64,000 nt of DNA from a virus, in IMG/VR virus record IMGVR_UViG_3300038415_000126, positions 34,514 to 98,513 of that record. One strand, 5' to 3'. Shown here piece by piece: positions 39,544-48,058 of the stretch. The stretch's first letter is position 1; each line of letters opens with the position of its first letter. The notes below the pieces were generated by a model, which saw nothing but the letters and a program-made list of their open reading frames with translations, ran no database searches and was not told where the DNA came from. The position numbers and the translations under genes are program-made.

Positions 39544-40053
39544 ATGATCAGGGTCCTCTTGCCGGTAATAGTAGCACTCCTAGTGCTCGACGTTGTGTTT
39601 AGCGTGGAAGCTGCATCGCTTCCGGCCCCACCCAAAAGCATTTGCAGTCAGCTGCAGAGAAAGGGGATTGTGAAGGATTGTCAAGAGGGGACTCCGTGGG
39701 CCTTCGAGGTGGTGAGGCATGGGTCTCAATGGAAGTTTCACACTACCAATCCTGAGCTCTTTGGGTGCTACCGCATATCTGGGGTTGGTCTGTTTGAGGG
39801 GTGTCACTTTGAGGGCGCAATCACTCAGTTTGCGAGCGTGAAAGACCTCAACGATGCGATTACTCAGATCATCAATGCGCATCACTATGAGAATCTCTAT
39901 CCGCAAGCTGACATAGTAGCGGCTGATACAACTTTAGAGCATCACACGGTCTATGCATTTTCAGAGCATCGGATGCTCATCATGATGCCGAGGACAGAGA
40001 ACTCGATAGCTGTTGAAAGAGAAGTTGAGGGGTTGTTGGGGCCAAGCGATTGA
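39544..40053 (+). CDS. Exported protein with signal peptide
   Basis: 169 residues; MIRVLLPVIVALLVLDVVFS then VEAASLPAP gives a signal peptide with AxA-type cleavage near residue 24. Three Cys in the mature part. Leaderless expression is predicted. Function unknown. Confidence 0.68.
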   Translation: MIRVLLPVIVALLVLDVVFSVEAASLPAPPKSICSQLQRKGIVKDCQEGTPWAFEVVRHGSQWKFHTTNPELFGCYRISGVGLFEGCHFEGAITQFASVKDLNDAITQIINAHHYENLYPQADIVAADTTLEHHTVYAFSEHRMLIMMPRTENSIAVEREVEGLLGPSD

Positions 40054-40097
40054 GGGTTGTAGTGGGTTAGGGTAATTGACTTATAGAGGCGTACCAG

Positions 40098-40103
40098 GGT
40101 GTA
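40098..40103 (+). promoter_or_regulatory. Class B element GGTGTA
   Basis: 11 nt before ATG 40115, flanked by TACCAG and CTGGTA arms. Confidence 0.5.
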
Positions 40104-40114
40104 GGGACTCTGGT

Positions 40115-41128
40115 ATGCCCCGTAAGTTCTTGTACACACTCCATGCGCTGGTTGAGAATTACTCTTCGAATCAAGTAACCCACTTGATGTCTTCGAGTGG
40201 TTTTGATTGGACCGTTGTTGGGAACATCACAGCTGGCCCATCGTCCAACAACCTATCTGCTCTCGCTTCCAACCTTCAGGGGTCTCGGGTACTGTACGCC
40301 AACTACAGTGGTGGTGGGGTTGTTCCACTAGACTATAATGGGTCTACTTGGGTACCGGGAACACTCGTCCCACAGGGAGGGGGAAATTGCGCAGCTGTAG
40401 CGATGTCTGATGACGGGCTCCATGCACTATCAGGGGGAGACTACTCCTCGGGCGTTACTCCCTATAACTTCAATACGGGGACTGGTCTTTGGGAAGCAAG
40501 TTCTGTAGTTAGTATCCCATCAGCACACTTCAATTCAGTGAGCATGACTCGGGATGGGTCTAGAGCGATCACTGTCCCTAAGTGGGACCCCTTTGTTTTT
40601 CCACTAGCCAGGGATCCGGGTACAGGGGATTGGACTGTAGGAAGTGGTATTGGTCTTACTGGGTCCACTGAGAAGTTCTTTTGTAGTGGTATATCCCCTT
40701 CTGGTGATGCAGCAATCGTGGGTAGCTGTTACAACCCATTGGAATCAACAGCGCTTACTTGGAACGGAACTACCTGGGATCATGTTACAATTCCAGTCGT
40801 TCTGAGGAGTGCTTGTTGGCGTCCAGATGGGCTGTCTGCAATCGGTGGGGGTGGTGAGAACGAAGCTGGAGTCATTTGCACAGTCAACTTTGATCCAATT
40901 ACTAAGGCTTTCACTTTGGGTCAAACGCTAACAGGTTTCAACACTATTGTATCGGTTACGGTAGCCAATGATGGGATTGGAGATACTGCATTAGCGGCAG
41001 ACTTCTATGCAAATACAGTGATCCCGCTCACCTATTCACGAATGACAGGGCTTTGGACTGCTGGCTCCCCCATCGTAAGTGGGTTGTTCTCCAACCCATG
41101 GAATATGTTGGTATTCCCGATCTGGTAG
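40115..41128 (+). CDS. Beta-propeller protein
   Basis: 337 residues from ATG 40115. Six to seven repeats of a blade-like unit: AVAMSDDGLHALSGG, SVSMTRDGSRAITVP, CSGISPSGDAAIVGS, SACWRPDGLSAIGGG, SVTVANDGIGDTALA, each followed by LTY/LTW-type strands. No signal peptide. Such propellers bind proteins or ligands; a virion adhesin role is possible but unsupported by neighbours. Confidence 0.7.
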   Translation: MPRKFLYTLHALVENYSSNQVTHLMSSSGFDWTVVGNITAGPSSNNLSALASNLQGSRVLYANYSGGGVVPLDYNGSTWVPGTLVPQGGGNCAAVAMSDDGLHALSGGDYSSGVTPYNFNTGTGLWEASSVVSIPSAHFNSVSMTRDGSRAITVPKWDPFVFPLARDPGTGDWTVGSGIGLTGSTEKFFCSGISPSGDAAIVGSCYNPLESTALTWNGTTWDHVTIPVVLRSACWRPDGLSAIGGGGENEAGVICTVNFDPITKAFTLGQTLTGFNTIVSVTVANDGIGDTALAADFYANTVIPLTYSRMTGLWTAGSPIVSGLFSNPWNMLVFPIW

Positions 41129-41131
41129 AAC

Positions 41132-41553
41132 TTAGATCCCGACCATCTCTTTCCACCGGTTCACGATCATCTCTGTGAAAGGGATGCTTGGGGTTCCGTA
41201 GGCTCCTAGCGCCCAGGCGTCATTGACTTCGACGAGGGGGTCTGACCATCGTCGGTGACCCCAAGGTCGAGTGAGTACCCGACGGGGGCTTGGGTGAAGC
41301 GCTGGGTGGCTTGGGTGGCCACATCCATGTTGGGGAAGACGGAGCAGTCGCCCTTGTAGTGACGGCAGGCGAAGACTAACCCCTGATGGACGAGGACGCG
41401 GTATTCGGAGACGAAGTTGACGACTTGGGATTCCCAGATCTGGGTATCGTCTTCGAAGGTGTTCAGGCGGATCAGGTCCTCGATAGTATTAGAGTCGAGG
41501 GGCAAGCCTGTTTCGAGGTTGGCTTGAATGAAGGCTTTTTCTATGCCGAGCAT
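41132..41553 (-). pseudogene. ATP-grasp-like protein, frameshifted at a C5 run
   Basis: Reading from 41553 the frame ends DDGQTPSSKSMTPGR. Adding one base at CCCCC (41240-41236) instead gives TPLVEVNDAWALGAYGTPSI and continues to TAA 41134-41132. VEVNDAWALGAYG is the metal-binding end of an ATP-grasp domain (DUF4343-like); only the C-terminal half of such a domain is encoded. Either truncated, frameshifted, or sequence error. Confidence 0.6.
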
Positions 41554-41558
41554 CGGTT

Positions 41559-41939
41559 CTAGATCACTGGGTCCCGCCCATACCGACTACGCCTATTGGG
41601 CTCATCATCGGGATTCGTTTGGAAGTCGAGTTTGTCCAGAGACTCAAACTCGGCAAGTGTGTAGGATAATTCTAGGATCATGTCCTTGTTTGCCCGGATG
41701 GGCCTCAGCTCGTTAGTCCGGAAGGGCTCCTTGCGCCGGTAACCTTGATAGAATGCCACTCCGTTGAAGAAAAGCTCATCCGCAAACCCAATTCTGATCA
41801 ACGAGGGTTTCCCAACTACGACTTCGATAGCAACCCGGTTACTCACTTCTTTCCCAAAGTCCGTCAGGCTCAAGTACATGGTCTTTGGTTCGGTCTCCCC
41901 AACCGGTATGCAACCGATCACCCTGATTACCTTCGGCAT
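41559..41939 (-). CDS. 126-aa protein with C-terminal SRYGRDPVI tag
   Basis: From ATG 41939 (MPKVIRVIGCIPVGE), 10 nt after GGTGTA. Alpha/beta, no family recognised. Ends NRRSRYGRDPVI. Upstream of the ATP-grasp-like gene, possibly one operon. Confidence 0.7.
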   Translation of the reverse strand: MPKVIRVIGCIPVGETEPKTMYLSLTDFGKEVSNRVAIEVVVGKPSLIRIGFADELFFNGVAFYQGYRRKEPFRTNELRPIRANKDMILELSYTLAEFESLDKLDFQTNPDDEPNRRSRYGRDPVI

Positions 41940-41949
41940 AGCACCCCTA

Positions 41950-41955
41950 TACACC
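41950..41955 (-). promoter_or_regulatory. Class B element GGTGTA
   Basis: 10 nt before ATG 41939. Confidence 0.5.
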
Positions 41956-41960
41956 TAAAC

Positions 41961-42214
41961 GGATAGTTAGTTGACACCTGGTTTATCCGTTCTCAACTCT
42001 TCTCAACTTGTCTGTGCTATAAACCATACGACCGGACAACTTCCAAAGTATGGTCATGGTGACTTTGGAGGTTAGGTGCAAAAACTAAGTCGCTCAACCC
42101 TTCTGTGCTCGATTGTGCTCTCCTGTGCAGTGCTGTGTCACCGGTATCTAAACCGCTGTCGGCTCTGTCATGGTGACAGTTAGGTTTTGACCAAACAAGA
42201 TTTCGAAGTTCTTA
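41961..42214. other. Intergenic stretch with repeats, no gene
   Basis: AACGGATA/TATCCGTT arms (near 41958-41991) and two copies of GTCATGGTGAC (near 42052 and 42168) followed by TTAGGT; CTGTGCTCGATTGTGCTC is repetitive. Probably regulatory or a decayed gene. Confidence 0.35.
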
Positions 42215-42224
42215 TTTTCATAGT

Positions 42225-42434
42225 TTACCGGATAGGTTTCGCGTAGTAATGCCACGCGTGGTTGGACCGGTTCATGAGGTCAGCCTCGGCTATGGCGGCC
42301 TCGTAGGGTTTGGGTTCTGAGCTGGTCCACCTGGGATCATGCATGTGACCCTTGGGCTCGCAGAAGACTCCGTAGAGGCCCTCGGGGGCAGGTCTGGTTT
42401 CTGGGTTACTTTTGGCTATCTGTTCGGTTTCCAT
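42225..42434 (-). CDS. Small protein, unknown
   Basis: 69 residues ending SNHAWHYYAKPIR. GGTGTT, one base off class B, lies 11 nt before ATG 42434. Confidence 0.55.
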   Translation of the reverse strand: METEQIAKSNPETRPAPEGLYGVFCEPKGHMHDPRWTSSEPKPYEAAIAEADLMNRSNHAWHYYAKPIR

Positions 42435-42457
42435 GCTATGAACTTAACACCGGGTGG

Positions 42458-42487
42458 TTGAAAATGGTATCTCTTTTGATCTATTAG
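42458..42487 (+). promoter_or_regulatory. Promoter TTGAAA-18-TATTAG
   Basis: TTGAAA (42458-42463), 18 nt, TATTAG (42482-42487), 15 nt to ATG 42503. Confidence 0.4.
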
Positions 42488-42502
42488 TATCAAGTATCAA
42501 GT

Positions 42503-43843
42503 ATGTCTGCTGATCTGATCCAGAGAGTAGCGTCAAGATTCATCGAAGCTTCCGCGCCTATCGTCGTGAAGGAGGTTGACGGGAGAATTGAAGTCTCTGG
42601 GCCTTACGACAAGATGAAGGACCTGATTCCATATCTACGTGGAAAGTTGGAGTATCGAGGCCAAGATCGTACTTGGTGGGTTCCGAAGGCGAAGATGACC
42701 CCAATGAAGATCAAGAATCTTCAGAAGAGGGTTGATGAGGTTAATGGGAAATTTGGACCAGACCCAGTGAAGGTAGAAGAGCCAGCGGATGCTAAGGCAA
42801 CTCGCATTGAGGAGGCCAAGAAGCTACTCAGCAAGGCGATCCACATGAGGGTTCCTGGACTTACCTTCATCAATATCGCGGGCGATGGGGCTCAGTTGAC
42901 TGGGGCGCTCACTGATTTGAGAGTGCTGATCAACATGTCTGGGGGAGACTATGGCCCAGAGTTCTCGAAGTTCTTCTCACAGAAAATCAAGCCAGTAGAG
43001 TTCGAGAAGCTCCTGGACGCGGTTGAAGATCAGGGTAGGCTTGTGGCCAAATCCCTTGCTGACCTGTCCAGCATCATTCCGCGCAACTTCCCAAACTTGC
43101 AGATTAACGTGGGGACCAACAACGGGAGCTACCTATTCGTAGTAGCTGGAAAGACCTACGACTTCAAGGATGAGATCAAGAAGCTAGTACCGGTGACCTT
43201 CAATGGCCAAGGGAGTTTCTGGTGGGCTCCGGTCCACCAGGTCAAGGAGGCTCAAGTCAAGAAGTTGATTGAGTACCTTGAGGGTGAAGAGCGGGCGCGA
43301 GCTGAGAAGTGGAAGGCTGAAAAGGTAGAGCGGACACCGACACAGAAGGCGAAGAGGCCTAATCGTAGAGGGGATAATTGCTTAACCTGCGGAGCATGGG
43401 TAGGGGCTGGTGAGGGTTATCTTGTAGACCATTGGGACAATGATGAGGATGAGCTAGTCTACAAGGTGGTTCATTCTGATCCTAGTATATGCGCTGAGGT
43501 CAAGGAGAGGGCTAGAATACGTCACGAAGAGGCCAGGACAAAGCGTGAAGCTCAGAGCAACCTGTACAAGCTATGTGCAAAATCAGAGTACTATATGCAA
43601 GGTACAGGGCATCGACCACCAGGTGAGCAGATCTGGATTGACAAGACTGCTCTTGGGTATGGTGGTGGGACTTGGGTAGTCATCGAGCCAGGGGAGAACT
43701 ACTTCTGGTATGTCAAGAACAACGGGGCTGACGGTGACGATTGGTCCCACAACAATGTCGAGACGGGTGGTGCTGGGGCCATTGGGTATCGACTTCCGAT
43801 GACGAATGAAGCGCGCGTGCTCATTGACGTGGCCAAGGAATAG
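42503..43843 (+). CDS. 446-aa protein with two DUF5710-like modules, N-terminal RVASRF
   Basis: Begins MSADLIQRVASRFIEAS, a relaxed version of the DPIxLRVAxRY start. Two similar modules: YDKMKDLIPYLRGKL...DRTWWVP (about 35-65) and TYDFKDEIKKLVPVTF...GSFWWAPV (about 215-245), resembling DUF5710/HARP-like DNA-related modules. A zinc-type CLTCGAWVGAGEGYLVDHW follows (about 293-311), then an aromatic C-terminal domain. Probable nucleic-acid-associated protein; function unknown. Confidence 0.65.
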   Translation: MSADLIQRVASRFIEASAPIVVKEVDGRIEVSGPYDKMKDLIPYLRGKLEYRGQDRTWWVPKAKMTPMKIKNLQKRVDEVNGKFGPDPVKVEEPADAKATRIEEAKKLLSKAIHMRVPGLTFINIAGDGAQLTGALTDLRVLINMSGGDYGPEFSKFFSQKIKPVEFEKLLDAVEDQGRLVAKSLADLSSIIPRNFPNLQINVGTNNGSYLFVVAGKTYDFKDEIKKLVPVTFNGQGSFWWAPVHQVKEAQVKKLIEYLEGEERARAEKWKAEKVERTPTQKAKRPNRRGDNCLTCGAWVGAGEGYLVDHWDNDEDELVYKVVHSDPSICAEVKERARIRHEEARTKREAQSNLYKLCAKSEYYMQGTGHRPPGEQIWIDKTALGYGGGTWVVIEPGENYFWYVKNNGADGDDWSHNNVETGGAGAIGYRLPMTNEARVLIDVAKE

Positions 43844-43848
43844 TAGAA

Positions 43849-43983
43849 TCACTCATCCGATGGCCAGGCATCCCAGCTGAGGTCGGAGGTGTCTTCCACG
43901 GTACCTGGGATGGGTCCGAGGCCGAGTACACTTCGGATCGCGTTGATGAGATACATGTAGGATTTATCGTATTTGGCAGCCAC
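43849..43983 (-). CDS. Small protein, 44 aa
   Basis: From GTG 43983 (VAAKYDKSYMYLINAIRSVL), 8 nt after GGTGTA. Acidic C-terminus. Upstream bases belong to the preceding gene. Confidence 0.5.
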   Translation of the reverse strand: MAAKYDKSYMYLINAIRSVLGLGPIPGTVEDTSDLSWDAWPSDE

Positions 43984-43990
43984 GGTTTGA

Positions 43991-44197
43991 TTACACCGCG
44001 GGTTTATCGGGCGGGGTTGGGCATCCATTGGCGACGAAGTAGCGGAGGGCCATTCGGAGGACCTCGACCCCATTGGTCCCGGTGCTGATGCAGGCTTCTC
44101 GGAGTAGGTTGGTATCTCGAAGGTTCAGGCCAACGCTGACGTGAGTGGAAAGCCATTCCTCCTTGGGTCGGTTCTTGTACTCTTTTCCTCGGGGCAT
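43991..44197 (-). CDS. Small RHH-like protein
   Basis: 68 residues; STHVSVGLNLRDTNLLREAC strand-helix then GVEVLRMALRYFVANG helix, RHH-like. Possible regulator of the surrounding genes. Confidence 0.5.
   Translation of the reverse strand: MPRGKEYKNRPKEEWLSTHVSVGLNLRDTNLLREACISTGTNGVEVLRMALRYFVANGCPTPPDKPAV
43992..43997 (-). promoter_or_regulatory. Class B element GGTGTA
   Basis: 8 nt before GTG 43983; the upstream gene's TAA (43993-43991) is part of GGTGTAA. Confidence 0.5.
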
Positions 44198-44199
44198 GT

Positions 44200-44466
44200 C
44201 TACCTGGTCTTGCCTTGGCGCATGCGCTCAGCTCGTTCTAGGTTGGGTTTGGTGGCTGGGAAGTAGCTGGGCATGAAGCGAAGAGCTCCCTTGCTGTAGC
44301 CGGCGATCTTGCCCGTAGTGCGGGACAAGGTCACACCGTTCTCAAGGCGGACCGTAGCGGCTGTAACCTCTATGACGACGTGTTCTCTGATCTCTCGAAC
44401 CAGAAAGCTCAGAAACTTGTCACCTATTTTTGCCCGATTGTATGCGTAAACGTCAGTTGCTTTCAT
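44200..44466 (-). CDS. Unknown basic protein, 88 aa
   Basis: Beta-rich (VVIEVTAATVRLENGVTL) with basic C-terminus (ERAERMRQGKTR). 4-nt overlap with the upstream gene. Confidence 0.58.
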   Translation of the reverse strand: MKATDVYAYNRAKIGDKFLSFLVREIREHVVIEVTAATVRLENGVTLSRTTGKIAGYSKGALRFMPSYFPATKPNLERAERMRQGKTR

Positions 44467-44744
44467 GGCCCTACTGGATCACGGAGTTCTCTCACGAGAT
44501 CTACTACCCCGACCTCTTTGCTGTGGGGTTCGATGAGCTTTTTTTCGACTAGAGAGCCTAGTGCTAGAAGCACCGGGCGTTCTGGGGCTCCAAAGGTGGG
44601 ATCTCTGAAGAGTTGCATCAAGCTCTCATGACGTTGTGGACCTTTGGACAGGAGGATGAGTATCTTGGCTTCAAGGCGGTCATAATACAGGAGCTTGCCC
44701 TTGACGATTTTCAGTTCATCCTTGGTCTCTTGTTCGGTTGGCAT
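44463..44744 (-). CDS. Winged-helix-like protein
   Basis: 93 residues from ATG 44744, which follows TACTTT by 6 nt. ELKIVKGKLLYYDRLEAKIL then ALGSLVEKKLIEPHSKE resembles a winged helix with recognition wing. A longer frame reaches 44807 and would overlap the divergent HU-like start. Confidence 0.5.
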   Translation of the reverse strand: MPTEQETKDELKIVKGKLLYYDRLEAKILILLSKGPQRHESLMQLFRDPTFGAPERPVLLALGSLVEKKLIEPHSKEVGVVDLVRELRDPVGP

Positions 44745-44763
44745 CCGAGCAAAGTACCCCAAT

Positions 44764-44793
44764 TTGATTGGAAAAGCGAGTGATTCGTAGTAC
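44764..44793 (+). promoter_or_regulatory. Promoter TTGATT-18-TAGTAC
   Basis: TTGATT (44764-44769), 18 nt, TAGTAC (44788-44793), 12 nt to ATG 44806. Confidence 0.45.
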
Positions 44794-44805
44794 GGTCCAG
44801 GGCCC

Positions 44806-45192
44806 ATGAGGACGAAGAAGCAGTACGTAGCGGCGATTCAGGAGCTGATGACCGGGGTCCCTCGGGCGTTGATAGAGGAAGTTCTGAAAGCTCAGGAGAG
44901 GGTGGTTCAAAGGGCGTTGAGCACTGGGCCGAAGGTGGGTCGAGTGATAACGGTACCTGGGGTAGTGACGATTTTTTCCACCCCCCAGCCTTGGCGGCCA
45001 GAACGTAGGGCTCGGAACCCGGCGACTGGTAAAATGATGGTGATACCGGCGAAGGCAGCTTCAGTGAAGTTGAAGACGAAAACTCCAGTTTCACTACGTC
45101 GAGCGGCGGGTGAGCGGATCATTGGTGACCCAGAACCAGAAGTTCTAAAGCCTCGAAGGCTATCGCGATATGAGAGGCCGCCGGTGATATGA
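44806..45192 (+). CDS. HU/IHF-like DNA-binding protein with SRYERPPVI tag
   Basis: 128 residues. Helical dimerisation half, then VVTIFSTPQPWRPERRARNP and ATGKMMVIPAKAASVKLK, the HU beta-arm signature (GRNPxTGxxxxIPA). HU proteins bend and coat DNA. The C-terminus ends RRLSRYERPPVI, the shared tag. This is the only tag carrier with a clear known family, so it is the best handle on tag function (for example packaging with DNA). Confidence 0.78.
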   Translation: MRTKKQYVAAIQELMTGVPRALIEEVLKAQERVVQRALSTGPKVGRVITVPGVVTIFSTPQPWRPERRARNPATGKMMVIPAKAASVKLKTKTPVSLRRAAGERIIGDPEPEVLKPRRLSRYERPPVI

Positions 45193-45737
45193 GCAACTTT
45201 AGGACTCCTGGATTAGAGGAAAAGGCCAAGAACTTGGTCAACAAGGTACGCTCACGACTAGTACAACTAGGTGTTGAGGTTGAAGATACATCTTGGGATG
45301 ACCATCATTTGTCGGTCAAGGGGTTCCCGAATTATGTATTGCGTGTCATCGAGGTGGGGGCTTATGGTAGAACCTACCCTAGCTTGCTCAATGCCAAGTT
45401 CAAAGGGCGTTGCATTAACGGCGTTACGGTACTGAGTAGTGACACTGTGGAGGTACCGGAGAGTGCACTAGTGGCTTCTTCTGAAGCTGAGAGACGGTTA
45501 GTTGATCGGTTGGCTCTGTTGGTCAAGGGGAGGTGTGATCACCTATCCACTTACTTGATGAGTATGAATCCTAGTTACCAGGAGCAAGCGGAGCATTTAC
45601 GGAAGGTGTTTTCTGATTATGCTGAGGGGATAACGGTTGGGTCTGGAGGACTTCGTTTGGTGCTTGATGATCTAACGTTGGGTGAGGTGACTACTCTTTT
45701 GAAACACCGGATTCGGATCAAGGGGCTGGTGACTTGA
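45189..45737 (+). CDS. Unknown protein, 182 aa
   Basis: 4-nt overlap with the HU-like gene. MSNFRTPGLEEKAKNLVNKV resembles MSKYSKPELEQQANELNNQI of the protein at 56842, so the two may be paralogs with a shared N-terminal helix. Function unknown. Confidence 0.62.
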   Translation: MSNFRTPGLEEKAKNLVNKVRSRLVQLGVEVEDTSWDDHHLSVKGFPNYVLRVIEVGAYGRTYPSLLNAKFKGRCINGVTVLSSDTVEVPESALVASSEAERRLVDRLALLVKGRCDHLSTYLMSMNPSYQEQAEHLRKVFSDYAEGITVGSGGLRLVLDDLTLGEVTTLLKHRIRIKGLVT

Positions 45738-45738
45738 G

Positions 45739-45921
45739 ATGTTGATCTTGAATGTAACGCTTCAGTGTTCAAACTGTGGTTCTGAGTTGGTAACAGAGAC
45801 TACGAATACGGATGGTATCGTCAAGGTGACTCCGTGTTCTTGTCGCGGGGATTGCCCCTTGTGTGGTTTTCTGGTTCAACTCTGTTCAGAAGTTCTTGGA
45901 TTCTATTCTCTTGTTGAATAG
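45739..45921 (+). CDS. Small zinc-ribbon protein
   Basis: 60 residues; CSNCG and CSCRGDCPLCG give up to six Cys. Overlaps the convergent gene by about 100 nt, so the C-terminus is uncertain. Confidence 0.5.
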   Translation: MLILNVTLQCSNCGSELVTETTNTDGIVKVTPCSCRGDCPLCGFLVQLCSEVLGFYSLVE

Positions 45922-46606
45922 CTTGGGCGACGGAACTTTCGCCGGGGTTGACCTCATTCATGACCCGAGTGAGGAGTTCTTCAGTGGTGAGCCCTAGTCC
46001 AAGGTTACGTCGAATTGATTGGGCGACGAGGCTTGGGTTAACCAAGTGGTTCAAGAGTCCAGGTAGAGACCCACTCTCATCTCTTCTGACGAGGGATAGA
46101 AGAGGTCCAATCTCTTGTCGGAGGATGTTCTCGACACCCTCTATGGTGGCGCCTTGGGTGTGGGAGTACTCAGTAACCCGGGAGGTGATGACATCGCCAG
46201 CACGGGTCCACAGAGCAGCAGCTGTGGTTGTTCTTGGAAGGTGTTCCCTCACTTCCCCTAACCAAACCTGACTCCGTAGAATGGCCTGTCGTTCAAACCC
46301 ACACCCCTCTGGCTCAGTACGGTCAGGGATGAACAAGTCAGCATCCCTTCTTGGGAGTTCGAGATTTCGAATGGCAGCATTGTGGTCGAAGCCACCTATC
46401 AAAGAGCTGTTGATTCGGGTTAGCGCTTGGTCGCGGATGATGGCCTCGTGGTCTGATACCCATTGAGGTACTAGTTTTTCCGGTGGCGCGGGATTTGGTG
46501 GCGCAGGTGGGCTCTCCCTCCGGTATGGGCGGACCGTCTTCCAGTAGCGTTCATAGTCGTCGTCAGCCACGGACGGGAGACTACCACCGAGGATCGAAAA
46601 GATCAC
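45821..46606 (-). CDS. Unknown helical protein, about 261 aa
   Basis: GTG 46606 (VIFSILGGSLPSV) is assumed; TTG 46633 would abut the divergent gene. Pro-rich segment PPAPPNPAPPEKLVPQW, then long helices (LTTEELLTRVMNEVN). No family recognised. Confidence 0.55.
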   Translation of the reverse strand: MIFSILGGSLPSVADDDYERYWKTVRPYRRESPPAPPNPAPPEKLVPQWVSDHEAIIRDQALTRINSSLIGGFDHNAAIRNLELPRRDADLFIPDRTEPEGCGFERQAILRSQVWLGEVREHLPRTTTAAALWTRAGDVITSRVTEYSHTQGATIEGVENILRQEIGPLLSLVRRDESGSLPGLLNHLVNPSLVAQSIRRNLGLGLTTEELLTRVMNEVNPGESSVAQAIQQENRIQELLNRVEPENHTRGNPRDKNTESP

Positions 46607-46635
46607 TTGTTTTCTATTGATGGGGTAGGACAAGT

Positions 46636-47304
46636 ATGTCTGATCCCATTGTTGAAGCGGTAGCGCTTCGGTACAAGAAGGCTGCCGAGAGCTGGCTCAC
46701 TGCAACCACTGATCAGTTACCCATTGAAGATGCAGAGGGGTACGTCAGAGAAGATGTAAAGCTAGCTCGCGGGTACAAGGCTAAGTGCGTGTACCTGGCT
46801 CAGATCTTCAGAAAACTGGCCGAACCACTCGAAGCTCCTCAGATCTCTGTCTACGCAGATCGAATAGAGAAACGAGTCCAGGAGTTAGACCAGCTCATGG
46901 TGCTAGTTCAATCGGGGGAAAAGCTGCTCAAGAAGACTCAGAGAGAATTCGACCAGCTTATCGAGGATCTTGCGGAGAAGGAGACTCAACGGGGTGGGAT
47001 CAAGGACGTTTATGGATTACCAGGTATTGAATCCATCCTCAAGATAGCCGATGAAGCTCGTAAAATTCAGGATCGTTTCACCAAGGAAGACGAGGACGGA
47101 CACATTGATTGGGTGTTGGAGGGGTATATTGGTCCCGAGTCTGGGGTTGGCAAAAAGATAGAGAAAAATGGGTCTAATCTCAGTGAGTGGTTCACAGACA
47201 AGTTCTCGGGTGTATACGCTCTCTATGGTTTCGTGAATTACCTCATCGATAGCAACTACATTCAAGAGCTGGTGGAGGAAGTTCGAGCCAGTAAGGATAC
47301 CTAG
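46636..47304 (+). CDS. Coiled-coil protein with DPIVEAVALRY N-terminus
   Basis: 222 residues beginning MSDPIVEAVALRYKKA, the shared N-terminal segment. Then long charged helices (RIEKRVQELDQLMVLVQSGE) typical of coiled coils and a more hydrophobic C-terminus. Function unknown; could be an internal virion or scaffold-interacting protein by analogy. Confidence 0.65.
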   Translation: MSDPIVEAVALRYKKAAESWLTATTDQLPIEDAEGYVREDVKLARGYKAKCVYLAQIFRKLAEPLEAPQISVYADRIEKRVQELDQLMVLVQSGEKLLKKTQREFDQLIEDLAEKETQRGGIKDVYGLPGIESILKIADEARKIQDRFTKEDEDGHIDWVLEGYIGPESGVGKKIEKNGSNLSEWFTDKFSGVYALYGFVNYLIDSNYIQELVEEVRASKDT

Positions 47305-47332
47305 ATAGGGGGATTTGGGGTATACCTAACGC

Positions 47333-47671
47333 ATGACGGCCAAGTGCGATGTCTGTGCGATTCCCGAGGGCGAGACGGTTTGCGTCACTTGTGGTAATGG
47401 GCCCCAAGTCGAGATTGGGATGGTGCGGACGCTCTACGAGGTCGGGAGTGGGGGTCCACCGATACCTGGGTTCACGATGATAACGGGTATCCGGGAAGGC
47501 GTTCAAGTCGAGCCGGCTCCTTGTGGCAAGTGTGGTAGGATGACGATCAACCGTATCGAGAGTCCGGATGGGCAGATAGGTTGCTTGGACTGTCTGGGTC
47601 ACTTTATACTTGGCGGGGACCCGCTTCTCGGGGATCTAACGAGCGCACAAAGTGATATTGACAAGTATTAA
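47333..47671 (+). CDS. Zinc-finger-like protein, 112 aa
   Basis: CDVC/CVTCG pair at the N-terminus and CGKCG/CLDC pair at about 80-97: two zinc ribbons. GGTATA, one base from class B, lies 8 nt before ATG 47333. Confidence 0.6.
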   Translation: MTAKCDVCAIPEGETVCVTCGNGPQVEIGMVRTLYEVGSGGPPIPGFTMITGIREGVQVEPAPCGKCGRMTINRIESPDGQIGCLDCLGHFILGGDPLLGDLTSAQSDIDKY

Positions 47672-47978
47672 TCTGGATGGGCGTTTCAATTGGGGGCATA
47701 CTCCGGCAGGAGGTAGAGATTTGTTTGGAAGACTAGGATCGTTGTTGAACGATATATCCTCTGGGACCCCGTTGTGTCGTGACAGTGACCAGACGCTTGA
47801 AGCTCGTCATACGAGGTACCCAGATCCTGAGCCAGATCCGGAGCCGGTGAGAGAGCCAGCACCTCCGGATAACACCTGCACTACTTGCGGGGGTACAGGT
47901 AGAGTTGGAGGCGAGAGATCCTGCACGACTATTGGTGGGGCTTGTCCAAGTTGCAGTGGTACAGGAAAGACAGACTGA
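47652..47978 (+). CDS. DnaJ-type zinc-knuckle protein
   Basis: 108 residues. CTTCGGTGRV and CPSCSGTGKT are CxxCxGxG knuckles as in DnaJ; no J domain. Pro/Glu/Asp repeat linker PDPEPDPEPVREPAP. Overlaps the upstream gene by 20 nt. Confidence 0.62.
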   Translation: MILTSINLDGRFNWGHTPAGGRDLFGRLGSLLNDISSGTPLCRDSDQTLEARHTRYPDPEPDPEPVREPAPPDNTCTTCGGTGRVGGERSCTTIGGACPSCSGTGKTD

Positions 47979-48024
47979 CCTACTCGGTAAGCAAGCCCAC
48001 GTTGGATTTCCACCCCATGGGCCT

Positions 48025-48050
48025 AACCTCGGGCGATATCGCCCGAGGTT
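48025..48050. terminator. 26-bp perfect palindrome between convergent genes
   Basis: AACCTCGGGCGAT followed by its complement; outer CCCCA/TGGGG arms extend the stem. Likely bidirectional terminator. Confidence 0.65.
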
Positions 48051-48058
48051 TGTGGGGC

